The position numbers were made by a program, and so were the translations under genes. Source: Actinomycetes bacterium (GTDB lineage: Bacteria; Actinomycetota; Acidimicrobiia; Acidimicrobiales; Acidimicrobiaceae). From it: a stretch of DNA of 13,513 nt. Within the stretch, counting starts at the first letter, position 1; every line of letters begins with the position of its first letter. Location: NCBI GenBank assembly GCA_021785315.1, contig JAJYFX010000016.1, positions 1 through 13,513 of the forward strand, given 5' to 3'. A model generated the notes under the pieces. That model made no database searches. It was not told the DNA's origin and was given only the letters and a program-made list of their open reading frames with translations. Positions 7,138 to 13,513 of this stretch are shown here, piece by piece.

Positions 7138-7983
7138 ATGAGTTCGAAGGTCGATCTGCTTGAAAGGTACGGGCTTGACCTTGAAGGCGCCGTGCGGAAT
7201 CTTATTGATAAAGGGAATTGGCGGGACCTGCTCGACCTGTCTGCGCGGTTCAAAAGCTACAGCACAACGAATTTGCTGCTGCTGTTCTCTCAGGCCTGTA
7301 ACAGGGGGTTTTCGCCCTCCATTGTTGCGGGTTACCGTTCATGGCAAAGGCTTGGACGCCAGGTGAAGAAAGGGGAGAAGGCATTATTTATTTTCGCTCC
7401 CAACATAAAGAAAGTGGGCGTTGGTCTAGATCTCAACTCAAATGGTGAGCTAAACGAGGTTGTGGTCGGGTATCGGTTAGTGAGCGTCTTCGACGTTTCT
7501 CAGACTACGGGAGATGAACTGCCGCAGCCGCCCGAGCCTTTGCTGTTGGATGTTGAATCTTTTGCAATATTAGATTTGATAGAGGAACTGACTGAGTTCC
7601 TGGCTATCCAAGGATTTGAGGTGGCCTTCGAACCGCTTGACGCCGTCAACGGGTTTACAGATTTCGAAAACAAGTTGGTCAAGGTGCGGTCTGACGTCTC
7701 TTCGTCTCAACGCCTAAAAACATTGGTGCACGAGACTGCCCACGTGATCCTCCATAACGAAGGTATCATCTCGAGGGCGCAGGCTGAACTTGAAGCTGAA
7801 AGCTGCGCCTATGTCGTGTGCCGCGCACTGGGGATCGACAGTTCTTCCTATTCTTTTCCGTATGTGGCTCGGTGGTCCGATGGAGACGTCGAACTGGTGA
7901 ACCGGGTGGCGCGCAGCGTTCATCGTTGCGCTGGCAAGATACTTGAGTGCTTGGAGAGCTGGGAAAATGCAATTCGATGCTGA
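7138..7983 (+). CDS. ArdC-like antirestriction protein / zinc metallopeptidase
   Basis: 281 residues with two parts. Residues about 25-90 match the ArdC N-terminal (DUF1738) domain: WRDLLDLSARFKSYSTTNLL, then VAGYRSWQRLGRQVKKGEKAL and IFAP. This domain binds single-stranded DNA in plasmid ArdC proteins, which protect incoming DNA from host restriction. Residues about 150-280 are an ImmA/IrrE-like peptidase with HETAH at 198-202 (zinc ligands His198 and His202, catalytic Glu199) and a downstream ELEAESCAYVV helix supplying the third ligand (Glu219 or Glu221). The ATG at 7138 has GGGG 4 bases upstream. The stop overlaps the start region of the DUF3293 gene, so the two are probably translated together. 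Relatives occur on plasmids, phages and integrated elements but also as chromosomal genes of unknown role. Domain calls are firm; an antirestriction role is inference. Confidence 0.88.
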   Translation: MSSKVDLLERYGLDLEGAVRNLIDKGNWRDLLDLSARFKSYSTTNLLLLFSQACNRGFSPSIVAGYRSWQRLGRQVKKGEKALFIFAPNIKKVGVGLDLNSNGELNEVVVGYRLVSVFDVSQTTGDELPQPPEPLLLDVESFAILDLIEELTEFLAIQGFEVAFEPLDAVNGFTDFENKLVKVRSDVSSSQRLKTLVHETAHVILHNEGIISRAQAELEAESCAYVVCRALGIDSSSYSFPYVARWSDGDVELVNRVARSVHRCAGKILECLESWENAIRC

Positions 7984-8404
7984 TCTTTTGGAAACGTGGA
8001 AGAGTTCGGTGCTTGAAATTCAACATATTTGCCGCTGGATAACTCTTTGGGATGGAGCGCGTTACTTTCCAGAAGCCGTACCCAAAGAGGTGGAAGGGCA
8101 GGACCTTTATATGATCACTGCCTACAATCCTGGGAGTGAGGCAATTTCGGATGAGGAGAATAAAGAGCGTGATAAGCGTTTATTTGTGGGCATCTCTAAG
8201 CTGGCATCGGCCAGCATGTTCGTCAGTGTAGGCCGTTCCCTATCGGGCAGCCACAAAGAATTCGGCTATGCGGTCTATGGGGTATCCAAGCAAGATGTAG
8301 ATCAGCTTGCCAAGGAATTCGGTCAAATTGGCTATTACAGGTTCACTGCGTCAGCCATGGAAGTCTATGCATTGGACCAGGGCGGACAGTTTGTGAAAGT
8401 TTAG
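7967..8404 (+). CDS. DUF3293 family protein
   Basis: 145 residues from the ATG at 7967, which lies inside the last 17 bases of the ArdC-like gene. A TTG at 7943 is also in frame, but GGAG (7953-7956) precedes the ATG. DUF3293 hallmarks are visible: LYMITAYNPGSEAISDEEN (about residues 47-65, with the T-A-Y-N-P-G core at 51-56), an R-x-K/R-L helix after it, and near the C-terminus EFGYAVYGVSKQDVDQLAKE followed by FGQIGYYRF. The family is small, cytoplasmic and uncharacterised, often near stress or mobile genes, and no enzyme activity is established. Overlap with the upstream gene implies co-translation and suggests the two proteins act in the same process. No membrane segment or signal is seen. 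Confidence 0.85.
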   Translation: MQFDADLLETWKSSVLEIQHICRWITLWDGARYFPEAVPKEVEGQDLYMITAYNPGSEAISDEENKERDKRLFVGISKLASASMFVSVGRSLSGSHKEFGYAVYGVSKQDVDQLAKEFGQIGYYRFTASAMEVYALDQGGQFVKV

Positions 8405-8538
8405 GGGGTAGAACCGTTATCGCTATCACGCTGCGATTGCGGGCTCAGTTGAATGATGCAATGCATGGAATTATCAGAATTTAGGAGATAAATTTGTCGA
8501 ATCAAAGAGTTTAGAAAGTTCTGTGTGGAGGGCGCGTA

Positions 8539-9735
8539 ATGACGACTGGGACCGATCTGAGCCCGGAGTGGGGATTGAATCACTTTGACCCCTGGGAGAG
8601 GCGAATTTCCTACGGCAATATTTGGGGTATCTACGAGGTAATGCGGGGAAAAGCAGCTGCGCATTTCAGCGATGCCCACGGTGGTTTTTGGTCGATAGTC
8701 AGATACCATGATGTCAAAGCCGCAGCCCGTGATCACCGGACATTTTCCTCTGCCGGCGGCACGTCTATCGGAGAGCGCCGAAACGGCTCATCTGCGCCGG
8801 CGAAGGCTCCCATCGAATACGATCCCCCGGAACACACACGGTTTCGAAAAGCCATGCAGGAGCCGTTTCTGCCGCGCAAAATGGAAGAGCTCACCGCGGG
8901 GATCCAGTCAAGCGTCAAGGACCTGATGGACCAAATATCCGAGAAGGGCGACTTCGACATAGTAGAAGACTTGGCGGAGTCGGTTCCCCAAGAAGTTCTA
9001 TCTAAGATCGTTGGCTTCGACGACAAAGCCAAAGTGCAAAACCGGGAGCTGGTGCTGGCGGTGGTCAATGCGGATCTGGAAACCAAGCCAGCCGCATGGA
9101 AGAAGTTTCATGATTTCCTGCGAGGGGAGATTCGGGAGCGCCAGGAATATCCAAAGGAAGATTTCTTGAGCCATCTTTGTTTAGACGAGTTTGAAGGCGC
9201 CAAGTTCAGCGAGGACGATCTTGTGAGTATGCTTGCCGCACTGGCTCTCGCGGGTCATCACACTGCAATCAATGGCATATGCTCTGTGTTGCGCAGAGTG
9301 TCTAGCGACGATGTCAGGCGTGCGTATATGGCCGACAGTAAGTTGCTGCCTAGGATCATTGAAGAGACGTTGAGATGTGATCCGCCGATTCATCTCGAGG
9401 GCAGGATCACGACCGAACCAGTAGTGGTTGACGGAGTCAAGATACCTTCAAATGTCCCAGTTGCGCTTGTGTACGCTTCAGCCAACCACGACAGCGCTGA
9501 ATTTGCAGATCCGGAACGTTTTGACATGAACCGAATGGCGAACCAGCATTTGAGTTTCGGCCATGGCATCCATACCTGTTTTGGAATGCACTTGGCGAGA
9601 TTGGAAATGTCGATCGTGGTTAAAGAAATGGTCAAGAGATTCCCTCACTACAGGCTCAGCGGGTCACCAATTGATACTGGCATGATTTATGGACATCACA
9701 TGGGGTGGCTGTCAATGCCGGCTTCTATCGAATAG
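8539..9735 (+). CDS. Cytochrome P450 (soluble, bacterial class I type)
   Basis: 398 residues, the normal length for a soluble bacterial P450 that uses ferredoxin-delivered electrons to hydroxylate a small hydrophobic substrate. Seen directly: the N-terminal FDPWERRISYGNIWGIYEVM segment; the C-helix region DPPEHTRFRKAMQEPF; the I-helix ALAGHHT (236-242); ExxR as Glu276-x-x-Arg279; and the haem loop FGHGIHTCFG with the axial thiolate Cys347. The I-helix normally carries an acid before the threonine (AGxET or AGxDT); here it is His241-Thr242, a change that may alter proton delivery. GGAGG lies 7 bases before the ATG at 8539. No ferredoxin or reductase gene is adjacent, so redox partners must be encoded elsewhere. 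A short palindrome, ATGCA-A-TGCAT (8456-8466), in the 134-base upstream gap could be regulatory. The substrate is unknown. Confidence 0.96.
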   Translation: MTTGTDLSPEWGLNHFDPWERRISYGNIWGIYEVMRGKAAAHFSDAHGGFWSIVRYHDVKAAARDHRTFSSAGGTSIGERRNGSSAPAKAPIEYDPPEHTRFRKAMQEPFLPRKMEELTAGIQSSVKDLMDQISEKGDFDIVEDLAESVPQEVLSKIVGFDDKAKVQNRELVLAVVNADLETKPAAWKKFHDFLRGEIRERQEYPKEDFLSHLCLDEFEGAKFSEDDLVSMLAALALAGHHTAINGICSVLRRVSSDDVRRAYMADSKLLPRIIEETLRCDPPIHLEGRITTEPVVVDGVKIPSNVPVALVYASANHDSAEFADPERFDMNRMANQHLSFGHGIHTCFGMHLARLEMSIVVKEMVKRFPHYRLSGSPIDTGMIYGHHMGWLSMPASIE

Positions 9736-9750
9736 AGATCGGCAGGCCGG

Positions 9751-10569
9751 TTAAGTATTAAACTTGTCGATTAGGTGATGGATGAAAGCTGCGACGCCAC
9801 TGTCGGTATTGGCCGGAGCCATCCAATTGGCCGCTCTCTTTGCTTCATCATTAGCATTTGCTGTGGCGGCAGAGTAGTTGGCCCATATCAGCATTGGGAC
9901 GTCGTTTGACTGGTCGCCAATGGCTGCGCTTTCGCTTTGGTCGATACCGAGAATTGTGCTTGCATGTTCCAAACCACTCGCTTTTGAAGTCCCTAGCGCT
10001 TGAAAGTCAATCCAATCTTTGCTTGCGCTGGTTGTCGTGACTAAGTGTCCGCAGGTAGCGATGGCTACTTCGTTGAGTTTCTCATGTGGCAGGTTCGGAT
10101 GCTTGCATATAAGCTTCGTAATTGGCCTATCTACAACTGCGAGCACGTCCTTTACCGGGTCTTCGCAAAGTTCAGAATGTGGATTGGCAAAGAAGTTATT
10201 TTCAGGAATAAATCTATCCAGCTTCTCGACAGCAAAGATAATGCCAGGCGCCTGATCTCTAAGCTTGGTGATGATCGAGCCAGCGAGATCCCGTTCTATC
10301 GGGCTGTGAGCTATCAGCCGGTCATTGTCGAGGTCGTATATCGCTGCTCCGTTTTGACAGACTGCAAGCGGGCCGAGACCTGCTGATCTGGCGAATTGCC
10401 TGGCTGATTTGATCGAGCGAGCAGTGGAAACGATGCTAATGATCTTGTTTCGTCTCGCTTCGCGCAGCGCTTTCAGGTTGAAGGCTGATATTTGTCCGAA
10501 ATTGTTGAGCAGCGTCCCGTCGAGATCTGTGCTGAAGAGCTTGACCGGTTTGTGCGAGTAGTTTTTCAA
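9751..10569 (-). CDS. Cof-type HAD hydrolase (HAD subfamily IIB phosphatase)
   Basis: 272 residues with all four HAD motifs: motif I DLDGT (nucleophile Asp15, acid/base Asp17), motif II in IVSTAR, motif III lysine near Lys196 (GTSKASGL), and motif IV GDQSND (218-223, Mg2+ ligands Asp219 and Asp223). Between motifs II and III lies the alpha/beta cap of the Cof/IIB type. These cytoplasmic phosphatases act on sugar phosphates, nucleotides or cofactor precursors, and the substrate cannot be read from sequence. The start is a TTG only 6 bases after the lipoprotein stop. No ATG or GTG is in frame nearby and no clear ribosome site is seen, so translation probably depends on coupling to the gene before. 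It converges on the P450 gene, with stops 15 bases apart. Confidence 0.9.
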   Translation of the reverse strand: MKNYSHKPVKLFSTDLDGTLLNNFGQISAFNLKALREARRNKIISIVSTARSIKSARQFARSAGLGPLAVCQNGAAIYDLDNDRLIAHSPIERDLAGSIITKLRDQAPGIIFAVEKLDRFIPENNFFANPHSELCEDPVKDVLAVVDRPITKLICKHPNLPHEKLNEVAIATCGHLVTTTSASKDWIDFQALGTSKASGLEHASTILGIDQSESAAIGDQSNDVPMLIWANYSAATANANDEAKRAANWMAPANTDSGVAAFIHHLIDKFNT

Positions 10570-10575
10570 AAGTAT

Positions 10576-11010
10576 CTACCGAAGGGCATTCACGTTGGCG
10601 GGAGGAACGTAACCACCAGGCGCCTGCAGGTTTGAGTTGGGAAGTATCTGGGCGCATTGCCTTGTAAGGGCATTGATCAACAGGTGCTCGGGTACCAGTG
10701 ATGTTTGGGACAACGTTGTCTGCAGGGCCTGATACGCACCATTTGTCCCAGATGCAACCGCCGCCAATGGCAGAGCCTTGCCGAGCAGAACCAACGCTTT
10801 GTTCTGGAAACCTGCCGTAAGGGCTGGATTAGCCTGGCTCTTGCTTAAATTGTAATCCGAGATCGATTCTTGGACATAGCGGCAGGCCTGTTGTGCATTG
10901 TGGGTCGCCGAATTGCCGCAGGCCGTCAATAGTATCCCGCCGAGCAGCACTGTCACCGGGATAACGATTGTTTTGAAGACCGGCCGAGACGTTGCTACTC
11001 GCCTGTCCAC
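10576..11010 (-). CDS. Small predicted lipoprotein, unknown function
   Basis: 144 residues starting at a GTG that overlaps the end of the upstream gene by 16 bases. The N-terminus is basic (DRR, R9, K13), followed by a hydrophobic stretch VIPVTVLLGGILLTAC ending in a lipobox with Cys31 as the predicted lipidated residue, so the mature protein should be anchored on the outside of the cell membrane. The mature part is Ala/Gln/Leu-rich and helical, with cysteines in QQACRYV and RQCAQIL that could form a disulphide, and a Pro/Gly-rich tail. No domain is recognised. It lies between an unknown protein and a HAD phosphatase in one probable operon; the link to their job is unclear. Confidence 0.78.
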   Translation of the reverse strand: MDRRVATSRPVFKTIVIPVTVLLGGILLTACGNSATHNAQQACRYVQESISDYNLSKSQANPALTAGFQNKALVLLGKALPLAAVASGTNGAYQALQTTLSQTSLVPEHLLINALTRQCAQILPNSNLQAPGGYVPPANVNALR

Positions 11011-11555
11011 TTAACGGTCTTCGCCAACAGGAATCTGGAGATCTGCAGACATTTCTCTAAAATGGGGCATATCGTGTCTTCTCCTGCATAAATCTTCGCC
11101 AGAGATAAACTTGACCGCCCAACAACAGTCACTTTGCGCACCGGCGAGTCGGTTGGGGAAGCGGTGCTCTCCAGAGTGCCAACTTCTAAGGGAAGGCCCA
11201 TGCCGCCGATTGCGGAAAGTTCAATTGCCAGACGAAGCAAGTCGGTATCCTTATCCACCGGAGGCAGGTCCCACGTCATTGATAGAAGCATATGATAGGT
11301 GTCTTCCGGGACGTCGTCATCTCCCAAAAGTGCGGCCTCGTCCTCAAACGCTAAGAGAATGCGTGGTTCTACATCTAAATTTAGGTGGAAATCCAGAGGC
11401 TCTCCGCAGGCGTCTTCGGGATGCAGATCGATTTCCCATGCCTGCCGCATGGAGTAGGTTTCAATAAAGTGGCGCTCATCGTGCACATGAAATCCGTGCT
11501 CCATCGCATGATCTTTGATCTCAGTCACAAATCCTGAAATATCTACTGCCGCCAT
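10995..11555 (-). CDS. Acidic hypothetical protein
   Basis: 186 residues from the ATG at 11555; not recognised. It is strongly acidic, especially residues 40-105 (EIDLHPEDACGEPLDF, AFEDEAALLGDDDVPED), has no signal peptide or membrane span, and reads as a soluble alpha/beta protein. It is the first gene of a three-gene minus-strand set, overlapping the lipoprotein gene by 16 bases. It is divergent from the MpaB-like gene, so their promoters should share the gap of about 107 bases. No strong ribosome site is visible before the ATG. The coherent composition and the overlap support a real gene; no function is proposed. Confidence 0.72.
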   Translation of the reverse strand: MAAVDISGFVTEIKDHAMEHGFHVHDERHFIETYSMRQAWEIDLHPEDACGEPLDFHLNLDVEPRILLAFEDEAALLGDDDVPEDTYHMLLSMTWDLPPVDKDTDLLRLAIELSAIGGMGLPLEVGTLESTASPTDSPVRKVTVVGRSSLSLAKIYAGEDTICPILEKCLQISRFLLAKTVKWTGE

Positions 11556-11662
11556 ATGGAACTAGAGTTTAGCGCTACGCAGCGACATTTTACAGATTGA
11601 AAGCCATAAATCTGATATTCGAAACTACCAGCGTGAAATCCAAAAGGCGCCTAACTGGAAAT

Positions 11663-12556
11663 ATGCTGTTGGATATGTCAGATCAGTTCTCAGAGTTTGG
11701 AATATTCGGTCCAGAGTCGCTGGCTTGGAAGATCCATTCGCACCCGTCGGCATGGATTGGAGCAATACGAGCTTTACTGATTCAGGCTCTGGAACCCAGG
11801 GCAATGGCTGGCGTGGCCCAGTTTTCCCAATTCGGCGAGAATACTTGGCAAAGGTTCAGGACGACCAGTGAATTCATAATGGCTCTCACTTACAAGTCGC
11901 GGCCCGAAGCAGAGGCTGCGATCGCAAGGGTGCGCAAGATTCATGAACCGATCGTCGGCATTGACCCGTACACGAATCAACCATTCAGCGCGAATGATCC
12001 ATATTTGTTGGCCTACGTTCACAATTGTTTAGTGGATTCATTATTGGCTGCCTATATGACCTTTTCACATAGACTTTCCCTGCGTGAGCAGGATCAATAT
12101 GTTGCCGAGATGTACGAGGTGGCACGACTGATTGGAGCAGACCTGGCGGAAGTGCCAAGGACGGCTTCAGGTCTTGCGGAGTGGCTTTGCTCGCAAAAAG
12201 GACTGGTTGTTACGCGCGAGGCACGACTTGCGGCCGAAACACTCAGGGATATCAATCTTCATCCCAATCTGCGCCAGTTATGGAATGTCGCATGGAATGC
12301 CTCTCTTTCGATCATGCCACCGTATGCATTGGAACTTTACGGATTCGACATTTCTGTAGGCTCTTCCGTCGTCTATAAAAAGTTGGCTCGGATTATTGCG
12401 GGGTTGATGAGACTGACGCTGCCGAGCCATCCTTATTACCGTGAGGCAAAGTTCTCCTTTTACGATCATTACTCGCGAAACGAAGGTCAGCGCTGTCTGA
12501 ACCAGATCGAGCATCTGGTGATGGATCTGCTTACGATTACCATTTCTGGACGGTAG
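11663..12556 (+). CDS. MpaB / DUF2236 family oxygenase-like protein
   Basis: 297 residues from the ATG at 11663. DUF2236 (MpaB/Lcp catalytic) proteins are all-helical haem oxygenases related to the latex-clearing protein and fungal MpaB. Family features: FGPESLAWKIHSHPSAWIG (about 15-33), IRALLIQALEPRAMAGV (36-52), RVRKIHEPIVGIDPYTNQPF, YVHNCLVDSLLAAY and DLAEVPRTASGLAEWL. The usual motif ALHPxAMAGVxxHS is changed: Glu44 replaces the expected His, and Phe replaces the second His. The histidines in KIH, RIH and YVH remain. The start is uncertain. A TTG at 11597 adds 22 residues unlike the family and would leave only 41 bases for divergent promoters, so the ATG at 11663 (weak TGGA before it) is preferred; 11675 is also possible. 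The stop is 9 bases before the next gene, a probable operon. Confidence 0.87.
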   Translation: MLLDMSDQFSEFGIFGPESLAWKIHSHPSAWIGAIRALLIQALEPRAMAGVAQFSQFGENTWQRFRTTSEFIMALTYKSRPEAEAAIARVRKIHEPIVGIDPYTNQPFSANDPYLLAYVHNCLVDSLLAAYMTFSHRLSLREQDQYVAEMYEVARLIGADLAEVPRTASGLAEWLCSQKGLVVTREARLAAETLRDINLHPNLRQLWNVAWNASLSIMPPYALELYGFDISVGSSVVYKKLARIIAGLMRLTLPSHPYYREAKFSFYDHYSRNEGQRCLNQIEHLVMDLLTITISGR

Positions 12557-12565
12557 TTTTTAAAC

Positions 12566-13333
12566 ATGCCGTATGACTCATCGCATATTATCCGGGTATT
12601 TTCCGAGACAGCCGACGCTATAGCCGAAAGAGTATCGGGCGGGTTGTCGTGGGAGAAGAGCGGGGGCCATATGGGCCAGCACCAAGGCGACCTAGATGCC
12701 GATGAGGTTGCAATTGCGATAATCACGGGCCATGGGCTGACAGTTTTTTCTGAAGAGTCCGGTTATACCTATCCTGCGAGCTATGCCACCGAAGATCAGG
12801 AGCGAGTAGTGGTTGTATTGGATCCAGTTGATGGATCGACCAACGCTTCGAAGGGAATACCTTTTTACTCGGTATCACTTTGTGCCGTGATAGATGGCAA
12901 TCCGGCGATAGGCATGGTTAGGAACCTGGTTTCGGGCGATACTTACGTTGCGCAAGCGGGAAAGGGAAGCACAAAAAACGGTAAGTCAATTTCGCCGTCC
13001 GCGGTCAGAGAGATTTCCAAAGCTGTCCTGGGGATCAACGGCTACCCTCCTAAACACCTTGGCTGGGCGCAGTACAGAGCATTTGGCTCGGCAGCGCTGG
13101 AACTGTGCATGGTTTCAGAAGGATTGCTTGATGGCTATATAGATCTATCCAAGGCATCATTAGCAAGCTGGGATGTGCTAGGCGGTTTGCTGGTTTGTTT
13201 GGAATCGGGAGCAGCGGTGATATGTCAGGATGGAAGCGACTACGCCATTTCCGACCTGGTAGAACGAAAAAGAATCGCGGTAGCAGGGACTCGTGAGTTA
13301 GCACTCGAGCTGCGCGCAAAAGCGTGGCAGTGA
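12566..13333 (+). CDS. Inositol monophosphatase family phosphatase
   Basis: 255 residues, typical for the IMPase superfamily, which removes phosphate from inositol-1-phosphate, histidinol phosphate, PAP or sugar phosphates using Mg2+. Metal-binding motifs are visible: SEESG (Glu63, Glu64), DPVDGSTN (Asp86, Asp89; residues 86-93) and SWDVLGG with Asp203. A GDLDADE segment near residues 41-47 stands where many homologues have a D-x-T-x-x-D motif. All core metal ligands appear intact, so it should be active; which substrate it uses cannot be told. It begins 9 bases after the MpaB-like gene, with no obvious own promoter, and ends 53 bases before a tRNA gene. It is probably co-transcribed with the oxygenase, with no known pathway linking them. 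Confidence 0.93.
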   Translation: MPYDSSHIIRVFSETADAIAERVSGGLSWEKSGGHMGQHQGDLDADEVAIAIITGHGLTVFSEESGYTYPASYATEDQERVVVVLDPVDGSTNASKGIPFYSVSLCAVIDGNPAIGMVRNLVSGDTYVAQAGKGSTKNGKSISPSAVREISKAVLGINGYPPKHLGWAQYRAFGSAALELCMVSEGLLDGYIDLSKASLASWDVLGGLLVCLESGAAVICQDGSDYAISDLVERKRIAVAGTRELALELRAKAWQ

Positions 13334-13386
13334 TGCAAATTTTCGGCAGATCCTTTGTGATGGCTTGCTAGTCTTTATCTGCCTAG

Positions 13387-13463
13387 GGGCGCTTAGCTCA
13401 GTTGGCTAGAGCAGCTGGCTTACAACCAGCAGGTCACAGGTTCGAGTCCTGTAGCGCCCACCA
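13387..13463 (+). tRNA. tRNA-Val (anticodon TAC), CCA encoded
   Basis: A 77-base cloverleaf. The acceptor arms GGGCGCT and AGCGCCC pair perfectly. The D arm is GCTC/GAGC with AGTTGGCTA loop. The anticodon stem GCTGG/CCAGC surrounds loop CTTACAA with anticodon TAC. The variable region is AGGTC, and the T arm is ACAGG/CCTGT with TTCGAGT. Discriminator A is at 13460 and CCA at 13461-13463 is encoded. It reads GUA valine codons. A 7-bp inverted repeat (GGCAGAT at 13345-13351, ATCTGCC at 13377-13383) lies just upstream. Confidence 0.97.
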
Positions 13464-13482
13464 CGCCCACCACGCCAACCAC
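13456..13482 (+). repeat. Three tandem 9-bp units overlapping the tRNA-Val 3' end
   Basis: GCCCACCAC (13456-13464), GCCCACCAC (13465-13473) and GCCAACCAC (13474-13482) run head to tail. The first unit covers the end of the acceptor stem, the discriminator base and the CCA tail. This looks like slippage duplication of the tRNA terminus, or it may mark an attachment site for an element that uses the tRNA 3' end. The repeats are seen directly; the cause is inference. Confidence 0.8.
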
Positions 13483-13513
13483 AACAGTGTAAAGATCAGG
13501 TAGATGCTTGACA

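Noticed and set aside
6920..7138. 72-codon minus-strand frame starting at TTG
   Set aside because: No ribosome site, weak start and no recognisable similarity; it abuts the ArdC-like start on the other strand.
13508..13513. TTGACA at the right edge as a promoter -35 box
   Set aside because: Exact consensus, but the -10 region is outside the window, so it cannot be supported.
1..13513. CRISPR arrays, insertion sequences with transposase, rRNA, known riboswitches
   Set aside because: No regularly spaced repeats, transposase motifs, rRNA segments or known riboswitch patterns were seen on either strand.

Overview
The window reads as chromosomal DNA from a bacterium, most likely an actinobacterium and possibly one of the acid-tolerant Acidimicrobiia. 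That guess rests on the gene types present together: a DyP peroxidase, a CO-dehydrogenase-like molybdenum hydroxylase large chain, a soluble P450 and an MpaB/DUF2236 oxygenase. It also rests on free use of GTG and TTG starts and on moderate base composition. The lineage is inference; no marker gene settles it.

Layout, left to right. A DyP-type haem peroxidase on the minus strand is cut by the left edge (1-628). About 830 bases without a convincing gene follow, holding several small hairpins. An aldo-keto reductase (1458-2438, +) converges on an orphan form II CoxL-like molybdenum hydroxylase large subunit (2574-4958, -). After 476 bases without a gene comes a small DUF1801 protein (5435-5917, -). 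The stretch 5918-7137 looks like decayed DNA: it has a perfect 16-bp hairpin and minus-strand reading frames of protein-like composition broken by stops, one resembling the C-terminal end of a GT4 glycosyltransferase. An ArdC-type antirestriction/metallopeptidase gene follows, overlapped by a DUF3293 gene (7138-8404, +), and then a cytochrome P450 (8539-9735, +).

The P450 converges on a tightly packed minus-strand set of three genes: an unknown acidic protein, a lipoprotein and a Cof-type HAD phosphatase (11555 down to 9751). Divergent from that set is a probable two-gene plus-strand unit, an MpaB/DUF2236 oxygenase and an inositol-monophosphatase-family enzyme (11663-13333). A tRNA-Val(TAC) follows, whose 3' end runs into a 9-bp tandem repeat.

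Functionally this is a mixed, oxidoreductase-rich region rather than one pathway: peroxidase, AKR, molybdenum hydroxylase, P450 and MpaB-type oxygenase, each apparently separately controlled. The 5.9-8.4 kb part (gene decay, then ArdC plus DUF3293) looks most like acquired or accessory DNA. The points most worth checking are the overlapping ArdC/DUF3293 pair, the P450 and MpaB proteins with altered key residues, the CoxL homologue without its partner subunits, and the hairpin in the decayed stretch.
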